Shown one piece after another: positions 1-10,565 of a DNA stretch of 64,000 nt (its first letter is position 1; each line of letters starts with the position of its first letter). The translations under genes and the position numbers were made by a program. Under the pieces are notes generated by a model, which worked only from the letters and a program-made list of their open reading frames with translations, ran no database searches and had not been told where the DNA came from. The DNA is from Cucumis sativus (lineage: Eukaryota; Streptophyta; Magnoliopsida; Cucurbitales; Cucurbitaceae), in NCBI RefSeq assembly GCF_000004075.3, contig NC_026655.2, positions 1,922,001-1,986,000 of the forward strand, given 5' to 3'.

Positions 1-1500
1 ATGAAGATTTGAAAATTGCATTTTGATTTTATTTCAGAATTTCGTCAACATTGTCCTTCACCATAAATTATTTTGCTTTAAATGTCATTTCAACCCTAAA
101 ATTTGAATTTGGTTGAATTTAAAAAAGAAAATCCAAACACTAAGCTTAAACAATAGTTATTTGGATAATTAGAATATTTTTTTAAAATATTTTCCTTTTC
201 TATCATTTAGGTAAACTTAATTATTTTAAATATTTTCCTTTTCTATCATTTAGATAAATTTAATTATTTGAAAAAAAGTAATTTTGCATTTAAAATTATT
301 ATATATATGTTCTTAAATAATTATTTTCAAAACTTTGATTTTAACTATTTAAAAATTATTATTAGTATTAATATAAACAAGACAAAAAAAAAAGATAATA
401 TCATAATTCTTTAATATAACATATTTTAATTTTTTTTTAATTTTAACATTCACTTATCATATTTTAACTGTTTTCTTACCATCCATTCCTCACATTTTAA
501 CTAATTAAATTCAAAAATTAAAGATAGAGATTTAAAAAAAAAATAAAATAGAATAAAGACTCGACCACAGATAGAATACAAATTGCATTATTTCAATAAA
601 TAATTTTAAAAGAGCACTAATTATCATAAACATAACTTGAAAAATAAAAAAAATTGAAAGAAATTTCATCGACACTTCTTAAATAAGTTTTAATAACAAT
701 AAAATGGAATCAATTTTTTTCATAGAACATATTGTTTTTTTTTGTTGGGGAGAAAAAATAAATTAGTATTAAATTAAAAAATAATAATTTAAATTTTTTA
801 CCTATAATAAAAATAAGAAAGAAAAATAAAATTTAAATAGAACAAATAAAATAAAATATATATGAAAAATAATAAATAAAAAAACAAATGGAAGAGAGAA
901 TACAAAAAAAATATGAAAAATTGGAAAAGAAAAAAAATGGAATGGGCGACTTGCCCATAGAGAGAAAAAAAAAGAAAAGGATGAAAGAATAAAAATGGAG
1001 AGAGAAAGAAAATTTGCATTACTTTTGTAAATAATTTTTAAAGTGCATTATTTTGATAAATAGTCTTCAAAATTGCATTATTAATATAGTTTTTTTTTTT
1101 TGGAAAAAAAGGATGAATATCTTTTGATAATTAATTTTTTCAAAATAGTTTTGAGGTATAGATACTAAATTTGAAGCAATTTGGTTAATTAGAGAAGAAT
1201 GCATGAGAGAGAAAATAAAAGAAAAGTAGTGAAATTAAAAAAACAAAAGAAAAATGGTTAGTTAGGGAAGAATGCATAGAGAAAATAGAAGAAAAGTTAA
1301 AAGAAAAATTGTAAAATGAAGAGAGATAAAAAAAATTAAGATGAACTCTGAAATTAAAAAATGAAAACAACCATGTTTAACTAATTAGTTTTAAATTATG
1401 ATCATCCTAATCAGCAAATAAGAGCTGAAAAAAGAATACAATTAATGTATGACATAAATATTTTAAATATATACATGTATATAAATTTGTTTTACTTACA
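1..1500. other. AT-rich intergenic region
   Basis: No gene seen. The stretch is dominated by A and T runs, and the open frames on the minus strand (around 798-1019 and 1185-1370) are Phe-rich translations of low-complexity DNA. Purine-rich blocks near 880-1010 and 1190-1340 look alike but lack a clear unit. Confidence 0.7.
185..270. repeat. 43-bp tandem duplication
   Basis: Two near-identical units, 185-227 and 228-270, both begin AAATATTTTCCTTTTC and continue through TATCATTTAG and a TTAATTATTT tail. They differ at a few positions. This looks like a simple local duplication in intergenic DNA. Confidence 0.8.
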
Positions 1501-1517
1501 GTAAAATTTGGATTGGA

Positions 1518-1690
1518 ATGATTATGATTAAAAAAAATAAGATGAATTATTCAATAATCGAGTTCAAAGTCTTGGTTCACACTAATACATCTACTATATA
1601 TATTTTTTTATGAGAACACACCAATTCATCTACTCGAAGATCGAATATCATAAAGAGCATATATATTTTCATTAAGGCACTTACTATGTT
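1518..1690 (+). repeat. Duplicate of PheRS-beta intron 8 segment
   Basis: This segment aligns by eye with 35972-36144, which is intron 8 of the phenylalanyl-tRNA synthetase beta gene. Shared landmarks in the same order are ATGATTATGATTAAAAAAAA, GTTCAAAGTCTTGGTTCACA, the CTAATACATCTACTA motif and TATATTTTCATTAAGG. The match ends at the ACTTAC that is the intron donor site (reverse complement) in the real gene. Either it is a copied piece of that gene or both places hold one dispersed repeat. Confidence 0.75.
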
Positions 1691-1946
1691 TCAAATGCCA
1701 AAGCAATTACAATCTCAACTAAAATGAGACAAATTAACGAAACAAATGGTAGTTTGAAGATCGAAGTAGAAAATAATGCATGGTTTGATACTTTCCTCAT
1801 GGTAGAAAACTTCACATTTGAGTATACAGATTACGACAATTCAAATCGCCTGCACAAAAACATCTATCTAGATACCGACTCGTTTGCAGCCACAAAACGG
1901 CGACTGCACACGTTGCTTGTGTACGAGTTTATGGTTTACAATTGAA

Positions 1947-2168
1947 TGTATACATATATGCATCATGATACCAAGTACATACATAAACATACTTATCACA
2001 ACAATTGCCCATGCCTTACATTTTTCATCCCGAACAAAACTCAACAATGAATATTGTAGAACCAAAATCCTATTGCCCAAAACATTTCACTATAAATTAA
2101 AATTGAAAAACAGGTGAATCCAAATTTGTAGTTACTAAATAATTAATGAACGAGCCTTGTTTGAGGAA
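1947..2168 (+). repeat. Duplicate of PCO3 intron 2 segment
   Basis: This aligns with about 22627-22980, the exon 3/intron 2 part of the cysteine oxidase gene. Shared blocks in order are AAGTACATAC, CATACTTAT, GAACAAAACTCAACAATGAA, GTAGAACCAAAATCCTATTG and AAATTAAAATTGAAAAACA. About 135 bp present in the gene (around 22676-22810) are missing here. It is noncoding and visibly diverged. Confidence 0.75.
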
Positions 2169-2339
2169 AGTATAAAGTGTAAGATAAGAGTATAATTTGA
2201 TACGTTATCGAGAAAAGCTTTGTAGTGTTGTAAAACGAGGCTTTTCCTCATTGTCATTGTTGTAACTGGAACAACAACTTCTTCCATTGTCCATGTACAA
2301 GGATTATATGCGATTGGATGGGTTAATATTCTCTTCAAT

Positions 2340-3300
2340 TTTTTTTTTATAATATATCTAGTATGGTTGGATCTTGGAATAGAAAAAATGAGGAAGAAGA
2401 AGAAATAAATCGTGAGGAGGAGGAGCGAGTCTGAGGATGAGAATAGTGTTCTTTACATTCAATTGTAAGTATATACTTTCTATTCAATAGAAGGTTTACT
2501 TATACGTCTTAAGTTATATTATATATATATACACACACCGTATATATATTATAGCTTACATGATTCTGTACATGCTTGAATCTTAGTTAATTAGATTTGA
2601 ATTATCTAAGATAAATAAATAAAATTTTATTTATAAAAATAAAACAACGCTTTATTTAATATAGATTTAGGTATAAATCCCAACAATATCATCCTCAAAT
2701 TTAACCGTCGAACAAAAAATTTCAGAATTAAAATGAAAATAAAACTTACTAAAAGACTATATACATAATTATAATCACATAATTAATATTTTACTTTTCA
2801 TTGATCGGCTCTAACAACATTTTAGACAATAAACTTATACTCTCTCACTCACACTACAAAAAATTAAAATATTGAAAAAATCAAATAAAAATAATGTCAT
2901 ATTATGTTTTGGACAATTAGATGGAATAGGTGCTAACTAGATGTCCATGAGTATTTCTCTCACGTATACAATATGATCTATCATACAGTCTAAATTTCAC
3001 AATAGTGTTCGATGTTTTAGTAATATGCATCACAACTTTCTTTTGTTTATTTCTCCCCTACGAAGGTAAAAATTATTCGTCACAAACTTGTTTCAACTTA
3101 TAATTGCATAAATCTAACAATTTTAATAATTTTAATAAGGTATGAATTCTAATTTTAAATTATAGGAACAAATTTCTAATTTAGACTAGAAATTGAGTAA
3201 AGATTTACTTAAATTTTGGACTAATTGCATTGGAATAATCCCTGGGAAAAACGACGTCGTATTATATGTGGTGGGTAAGCATCAACCAAACAAAAAAAAA
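2340..3300. other. Intergenic region upstream of the DUF3353 gene
   Basis: No gene seen. It contains TA-rich microsatellite-like sequence near 2519-2550. A palindromic ACGACGTCGT (bZIP-type ACGT core) lies at about 3251-3260, roughly 240 bp before the DUF3353 start codon. The ACGT palindrome may be a promoter element, but nothing else supports this. Confidence 0.5.
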
Positions 3301-3397
3301 AAAAGTACAAAACCCATCTTCTTGTTTCTTCTTTTTCCCTTTCTCCATTCGCCCAGATTTCGCAATATCCCTTTCTACCTTCTCGCTTCTATCTCCC

Positions 3398-3424
3398 ATG
3401 GTGTTCGTCAAACCCTTAATTTAG
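3398..3424 (+). promoter_or_regulatory. Possible 8-codon upstream ORF
   Basis: An ATG in good context (CCCATGG) opens an 8-codon frame (MVFVKPLI) that stops 71 bases before the DUF3353 start codon. It overlaps a paired AAACCCT / TAGGGTTT telo-box-like motif (about 3410-3428). Whether the transcript starts upstream of it is not known. Confidence 0.4.
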
Positions 3425-3495
3425 GGTTTTCTTTTTTCTTCTATTTCCTCTGCGTCTTCTTTCTCTCCGAAGAAGAAGAAGAAGTCGAAAGAAGA

Positions 3496-5849
3496 ATGGC
3501 TTCCGTTTCAATAACTAAACTTGATTTGGCCACCCCTTTCCTCGCTCAAAATCTGTAATTCCTCTCTCTCGTTTTCTCTAACCTTATTTATTGAGTTCTG
3601 CTGGGTTTGTCTTATTCATTTGGTGTTTTTTTTTCTTCTCTCTTTCCTAGGCCTGGTCGCCTTAACCGGTTGAATGGTAAACCATTTCGCGCGTTGTTTA
3701 GAAGCCCCAGGTGTGTTTTGGATACACCATATGAAGGTACTCTTCTATCTTCTTGCATTTATATTCTTGAAACTGTTTCAATTGTGCATACTTAATTTCC
3801 AATTTTTTCATGGATTGGTTCTGTTGTTGTTTATGAAGTATGAAGGTATCAACAATTTCATATTGATTTTGATACTTTCTGCTCCAATCAAATTTTTTTT
3901 TGGATATTCTTAATATGGCATGATTGGAAGAACTAGGGATTATCCTTACCTCGAGAAACTAATGTGGCAAGGAACATTATCTGCTTTATTTCTGAAATTC
4001 TAATCTCGTTGGCTCTAAGTACAAATAAGAAAATGTGACATAGCTAGTGGATTATAGAACTTGTGTGATATGAAATTTGATATAGTTGCGTTAAGACTCA
4101 ACCTACTAGTTGCGTTTTTGCAGTATTCTCTGACTCAAAGCTTGTTAAATTTGTTTGTCTAAGAAATGTCCATAATTTTTCCTAGCTGCTATGGTGCTAA
4201 TCTGTCTATCCTTAATTATTCATAGGTAATGTCACAAAGTTCCCTCGAGTTCGTGTTTGGGATCCATATAAACGCCTTGGTGTAAGTTCTGATGCTTCAG
4301 AGGAAGAAATTTGGGGTGCACGGAATTTTCTTTTGCAGCAGTATTCTGGTCATGAAAGAAGTGAGGAATCTATAGAAGCTGCTTTTGAAAAAATATTGAT
4401 GGCAAGCTTCCAGCATAGGAAAAAGACGAAGATTAATTTGAAAACCAGGTTGAAGAAGCAAGTAGAGGAGTCCCCACCTTGGATTAAGAACTTACTGAAT
4501 TTTGTAGAACTTCCTCCAACTGATGTTATCTTCAGAAGATTGTTTCTTTTCGCATTTATGGGTGGCTGGAGTATTATGAACTCGGCCGAAGGTGGACCTG
4601 CTTTTCAGGTTAGTTCAATATTCTTCCAGTTAACATATGCTTTCCTTTCTAATGCAATCTCAGATTCTATGTATAAACATATTTTAGCGATATTCCAAAG
4701 GTTAGTGCTTTTGTTGGGATTGGGAAGTAATCAAAGGGCTATAACATTGGAGGTACATGCTTTGAATTTTAGTTAGGCTGTTAAGAGTGGCAAAGGAAGA
4801 AGAAGAATACCTGGGAACTTGCCACAAAATGGATACCTCTACCTTGTCACATCAGCAATTCTTCTTTCAAATTTTAATTAAACTTAATAATAACAACCAT
4901 AAAGAATTAATAAGATAAGTTGAGGTGTGTGTAAGCTAGCCTGAACACTCACACACACATATATAAAAGAAGATACGGAAAAATAGGGAAAGCAGAGAGT
5001 TCAGGGTTATAAGCCCATCTTCACCATTTGCTGTAGTAATGCCGTAAGTTATTTGCTTCTTCAATTCTCCTTTTTGTGACAGTGATCATGATTTAGTGGG
5101 TTGAATATTCAAATTCTGAATCTTGATTATCATCCAGGAAGAGTTAGATTATTGTGTTAGTTCTGCTATGTCCTGTAAGATTTAGTATTAAATTGAACAC
5201 TTTGAAATTAAGAATAGATGGGTGCACAGAAGTCTTGAAGACTATACGGATGTAAGATAAAGGTTGTGATCAAGGGAAGGGTGCCTATCTTGCTAATCTA
5301 TTAGTCATTTTAACGAATCCATCCATTGCGGTCACTTTACTTCATGTGTTCATCTTAGCTTTCTTGCTCTTCCTCTAGTCAAGCCGTTTTCAAATTATGC
5401 AAACTTGTTCATTTAGGGCTGCCCCACCTAAAAACACATTGTCTTTTTTGTCAAATTTGGGTGCTGTTGAGATGCTTTAGGCCACCATATTCATTTCTGA
5501 TTAAACTCTGTATATCAATCAATGCAGGTTGCAGTGTCCTTGGCGGCTTGCATATATTTCCTAAATGAGAAGACAAAAAGTGTGGCTCGAGCTTCCATTA
5601 TAGGGTAAGACTTTGCACAAATTGCTCATCTCCTTATTTATCTCAAATAGAAAAATCAAAACCCTGTGGCTCATCTGCTCCCTCTTACTGTTCTACAGAT
5701 TTGGTTCTCTTGTGGTCGGTTGGGTATGCGGTTCATTGGTCGTTCCGAGTATTCCTTCTTTTCTATTGCAACCAACATGGTCACTCGAACTTCTTACATC
5801 TCTAGTAGTATACTTCTTCTTGTTTCTTTCCTGTACTTTTCTCAAATAG
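3496..5849 (+). CDS. CPP1/CDF1-type DUF3353 plastid J-like membrane protein
   Basis: Five exons: 3496-3554, 3651-3736, 4226-4608, 5528-5604 and 5699-5849, giving 251 residues, close to the family's usual size. The first 45 or so residues are Ser/Arg-rich and fit a plastid transit peptide. [18 protein letters not shown] (about 58-75) begins a degenerate J-like domain without HPD, typical of CPP1 (CHAPERONE-LIKE PROTEIN OF POR1). Three hydrophobic segments follow in the C-terminal half. Family knowledge: CPP1 stabilises protochlorophyllide oxidoreductase in plastid membranes, and eudicots have several paralogues. This copy may be one of the less-studied paralogues rather than CPP1 itself. The frame stays open upstream of the ATG, but only from a non-ATG codon. 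Intron 3 carries a short SINE-like tail. Confidence 0.88.
4913..4972 (+). mobile_element. SINE 3'-end fragment in intron 3
   Basis: The stretch with AGTTGAGGTGTGTGTAAGC, TAGCCTGAACACTCAC and then an ATATATAAAA tail resembles the 3' part of the SINE-like element at 51694-51848 and of a tRNA-derived SINE family common in dicots. Only the 3' end is recognisable, and no target-site duplication was found. Confidence 0.45.
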
Positions 5850-7793
5850 ATGTCTCTATGTTATTCTTAGCTTATGATCAAGAAGTAGTGATAAATGGAT
5901 TTAATGGGGAAATTTACAGATATTATTGATCGGAGCCTATCTGTGAGCCTCCATTTTCTTCTTTGATTTCAATTATCGACTTAACTTTTGTTATCATCAT
6001 TCTATTCCTTTACATCTCAAGATATAAGCCATTGTGGGTGCATTTCACTTTAGATTAGTTTCTTACCATCTTTTTAACATAGAAATGCATCTTTTATCAT
6101 TATGCTTTCCTTTTTTAACTTTCTTTTTAAGTATGGTTGGATGGTGTGGGGAGATTTTGAATTTTGAACCCTATACGTTACGAACATCTTCCTAACTTTT
6201 GTTGAGTTAGGCTCATTTTGATCCTTTCTAATATAGTCTAATATTAAATTTATTAAATTCTATAAAAAGAAATAAAGTCCTAAAACATGTAGACAAATGT
6301 TTTATTCTAGAGTAGTTTTAAAGTATTTTTGCTATTAAGAAATAAGATTTTGAGCTTCTAAAGCTTTAAGTTATAAATTTACTATAATCACGTTTTTATT
6401 GTTATCATCATTATTGATAAAATAACAACTTTGCTATTTTTTAAAAAATAAGAAAAACCTACTTTCATTGAGAGAAAAAAGAAATGACGTAATGAATAAT
6501 TATAAGTTCGAAGATATTAAAAAAGAACTATTAAAATTGACGAAGCACCATATAATGAAAGCTTATCTCAATCACATATTCTATTATTTTGTATCCCTCA
6601 AAAAACATCATCTTTTTGTCCAACTAATTGATCATATCAATATCACACTATAAGCTCACTTAGTTGAAAATTAAATACCTCAAAAGAGATGTTTACTAAC
6701 TAATTCTTTATAAATACAATTACAATTTCATAATATATGATTTAAATCTTCCTGTCCTTGAAGGTATTCCAAGCTAAAATATTGTCTTAAAAGAAAAGTT
6801 GTTTATCTATATAAGCTTTTTTTTCTTAAAGAAAAAACTCATTAAACTTCAACCCTAAACAGATTTTTGTTAGTTTTATTTATCAATGATATAAATTCTA
6901 AGATGAACCGATCTTTCAAGAGATCAACACATTCTATAAAAGACAAAAAATATCACACTTTTTTCCTAACTTGTTTAAAAAATATACTGTTTCTTAAATA
7001 ATTTTTAAATCTAATTAACCCGTATTCTTATTATTATAACAATAATACATTAACCACATTATCTATAATAACTAACAAATTCATTAATTAATATAAACTT
7101 TATTGAACTTTAACTTTGAACAAAATATGGCTTTAATTATGATACAAAGTTTCGTATTTCCAAAATACTAAACACATTAATTAATTTAGAGATTTCAAGG
7201 TAGGTATGTATAATAAAATTCAAACATAATATTAATTTAATCACTTCCTTTTTTTCAATCATTATTAATTCAATTCTTCACATAATTTAATGTGAGATTC
7301 TAAAGAAAAAAACACTTCCAACCATAATTTAAATGATTTTTTCTCACTCATAAACCTTTGAAAGCTATCCTAATACAAAATAAATAGCTAACCCCATTTA
7401 TTTCAATCAGTTGACTATATTACAAATTTTGTTAATCACAACATATTAGACATCAAACTATATAATACATATTAACTTTTCATCATATATATCTACACGA
7501 GATATGAATCAACCCAAAAATAAACAACAAAATATATAATATAAACTATAAACATTTTAACTTGTATTTCGTAAAAATAAGTTAGTTTAAAAATCGAAAT
7601 TTTATAGATATAATATTTCCTAAAAAATTATATTAAAGAGAACAAATTATGATAATTCACACAGGTTTAGACATCTATAATATAAGTGAAGTCAAAGCAT
7701 ATTGATAATTAATACGTGATTAGTGTAATCTCTAATTCATAATCTTCGTTTCAACCACACGAAAGTTAAAATTAACAAGAATGTTAATTAAAG
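5850..7793. other. Intergenic region
   Basis: This begins with the 3' UTR of the DUF3353 gene and runs to the tetraspanin stop. It is AT-rich and no coding frame is supported. The small open frame near 6468-6653 has no ATG in good context and no recognisable sequence. Confidence 0.65.
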
Positions 7794-8842
7794 TTAATAA
7801 GCATAACCACTGTACTTGGGATACTTTGGAGGAGCTTTGTTGTTCTTGGTTGCGCAACATCCTATGCAATAGATAATCGTCACGATCCCGAGCACGCAAC
7901 CGTTAAAAATGGAGAAATGTCTCCACTCCTTCCTCACGTTCACCAACACTCCTCCTTTACATGCATCGCACTCGTAGCACAATCGCAATTGATCGTTGCT
8001 CCATCTTTTGCAATCGCCGCCCGCTACCGCTGCTCCCTTCCTTGATTTAGGCACTGTCCAGAATGTGGCGTTCTTGAACTCAAATCCACACTCCGATGGC
8101 GGCTTACAGCATCCGGACTTCACCAAAAAAAAATCACACAACAATTGTAACAGTATATATGTACATATATATATACGTAAATCGGTTGAATCGGAAAAAA
8201 GAGATACAAAATTAAGCTAATCCGTGGTTTAATTGTTGTAGTTCAATTTTGTTTTAATCGTAATGAGAATTCATCTATTGTCGACACGGAAAACCGTAGA
8301 CGACATATTAGGCGAAAATTATAATTGTAATGTACCTGAATAGGCGATAAATTCTTCTTGTAAAACTCATCTGGAACTTGAGGAATATTATCATTGCCAA
8401 GACTTTCACAAATCTTAGCATCAATCAAACAACTTCTAATTTCATTCCAATTCTTACGATTCACAACATACTTTTGCAACCAATTGGAGTAATCTCCCAG
8501 GCGATACTCCTTATATCCTTTTCCCGACACCGTTCTTCCAACGCCTTTATTCGTAACCAAAATAGTGAAAATCGTGAAGGCGAGGACTCCAAGGATCAAG
8601 AGAAACAGAACAATCAGGTAGAGGTAGAGTATGAAATTGAGGCGGCAGAAAGATCCTACAAGACCTAACAACGAGACGACGAAGAGGAAGATTCCGAGTA
8701 TGAGGAGAGGGTCTTGGATTACCTTCTGACAGTCAGAAGAGCCACGGATTCGGAAGTAGAGAGAGGCGGCAATTCCGATGAGGCCGAGGATGAGAGTGCA
8801 GCAGTTCAAAACCCCGATGACGGCGTTGCTCAGGCGAGGCAT
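7794..8842 (-). CDS. Tetraspanin (TET8/TET9-like)
   Basis: Two exons on the minus strand, 8336-8842 and 7794-8117, encode 276 residues, matching Arabidopsis TET8/9 in length and intron position. Transmembrane segments lie near residues 7-30, 45-66, 70-96 and 237-257. The large extracellular loop between TM3 and TM4 has the plant GCCKPP signature (171-176), the junction falling just after exon 1, followed by SEC and a Cys cluster. The C-terminus is Pro/Tyr-rich. Family knowledge: plant tetraspanins organise plasma-membrane microdomains, and TET8 marks extracellular vesicles. The first ATG is used because TM1 follows at once. Two G-boxes upstream suggest ABA or stress control. Confidence 0.95.
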
Positions 8843-9013
8843 TTTTGTTTAGAGAGAAAAGAGATGATTAGAGCGAAAGAGAAGGGCGTGGTGATGAGTT
8901 TTGTGTTAAATTTTTTTCATGCAAAAAGCAAAAACCAACTGGAAACGGTTATCTAATTTCTATTTTCTTTTTATATTTTTATTATTTGTTGTTATGTAAT
9001 AACCGTCATTTTG

Positions 9014-9030
9014 CACGTGACTCCCACGTG
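9014..9030 (-). promoter_or_regulatory. Paired G-boxes upstream of tetraspanin
   Basis: CACGTG occurs at 9014-9019 and 9025-9030. The second sits in CCACGTGTCC, an ABRE-like context, and a GCGCCCACGT stretch follows at about 9061-9070. They lie 170-190 bp before the tetraspanin ATG. A TATA-like TATAAAA on the minus strand (8969-8975) would place them about 40-60 bp upstream of it. G-boxes bind bZIP/bHLH factors; ABA response is inferred. Confidence 0.6.
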
Positions 9031-10565
9031 TCCTATACCCCACGAATCATACAACGCCACGCGCCCACGTTTTATATAATCAAATGATTAATTAATATTT
9101 AATAAAACTATTTAAGAAAAAAACAGGTTTTCCACGTCATATTTTACTGTTATTTTTTTTAAAAAAATATAATTATAGTAAGAATTTCCCATTTAAAAAT
9201 TAATGAACTTTATGAGGTTTTTTTCGCTGTCTACAACTATAATAGTCATCTACTTGTTATCTTAAAGCCTAATTTATAATCTTCAGTTAATTACCGTTAA
9301 AAAAATATTTACCTTAAATACAAGTTATTATAATTCAACTGTAATAGTAATATAGGATCATATGTAATAACCAACTTCTTGCTCCAACGTTTAGATATGT
9401 ATATAAGTGATGTTGTTTCAAATGAGATGGAGACTATTTCGATTATTATTGATTTTTACGTGTAGAACCCACTTCTATTTTTGTTGTGCGAATCTTTGAG
9501 GACACATGCACATCATCCATCTTATTCAACTATCCATCCAATATATGTTCTCTAATTTTGTTGTGTTCAAAATCGATATAGATTTTTGTATATAAATGAT
9601 TTACATACGCTAATGACATTTATACCGATCTAAATACAAAATATATTGATTGAGATCACGAATGAGATTCATTACTATAAAACAATATCGAGCACTCGTA
9701 CATAAACCTTACTCTTAAAAAAAATAAAAATAAAGTAAAAGCTACCCAAAAACCAACTAATTTCAAGTGTGGATTTGAACTTTTGAAGGACCCCAACACC
9801 TACCACCAACCTAACTATACTTTAAAATGTTATCTTAGAAAAATAAAAAAATAAGTTTTAACATTTTTTCTTTTCCTTTTGCAAAGGTTTTTTTTTCTTG
9901 CAAAGTTAGGCATATTGAAAGAGAGTATCATTCAACTCTCAACTTTTATTTAATAAAACAATGAATTATTTCACATTTTATACATTAATGTATTGATTTT
10001 TTTAAAGGAAGAAATGTAAGAATTTGTTTTATCATTTATAAATTTATTAGCTACATAATTAAATATTCAATCAACCTTCGTATATGTCTTATATTTAACA
10101 ATTGTTTGAACGTGTTTATAGTGTCTAAATTTTACTTTGTTAGTAAAAACTTAGCCATGAAACTTTATTATATTACAAAGTTTACTGATGTATTTTAAAT
10201 TCTTTTTAAAATTCTTAAACTATTGAACATAAAAATGTTCAAATTAATTTCGACCAAGAAATATAAATAATTAGGTAGATCGACTAACTATAGGTGAATC
10301 AAATTAAATTGATTTTTCTGTCTATAATGTTAACATGGAGTTATTTGATTAGCCTTACCTAACCCTTCAGGGCCAAAATTCGATTGCCAAGTGAGTCGCT
10401 TTCAACATTCTCGTCGCCATTTCCCAACAACCACGCTAACCCCTGCTGGCTGCTGCTCTGCTTTGAACGCCCCTTTCCTTTGGCGGACTTTCCCACTTTC
10501 TTCTTCTTCTTCTACATATACATTCACTCACTTCTCCATTTTCATTTCTTCTCATCAGAACTTCA
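9031..10565. other. Intergenic region and ENO1 promoter
   Basis: AT-rich, no gene supported. The last 180 bases before the ENO1 start are C/T-rich with CTTCTTCTTCT runs (about 10500-10515), typical of a plant 5' leader. Open frames here (10384-10596 and 10391-10792) overlap this leader and the transit peptide in other frames. Confidence 0.6.

Noticed and set aside
1724-1945. 73-residue frame between the two copied intron pieces
   Set aside because: ATG-led but short and unrecognised; it may be another captured fragment, and there is not enough to call a gene.
2135-2338. 67-residue minus-strand frame after the PCO3 intron copy
   Set aside because: It starts within duplicated noncoding sequence and has no family resemblance.
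6468-6653. 61-residue frame in the 6.5 kb intergenic region
   Set aside because: Lys-rich AT-driven frame, no start context, no resemblance.
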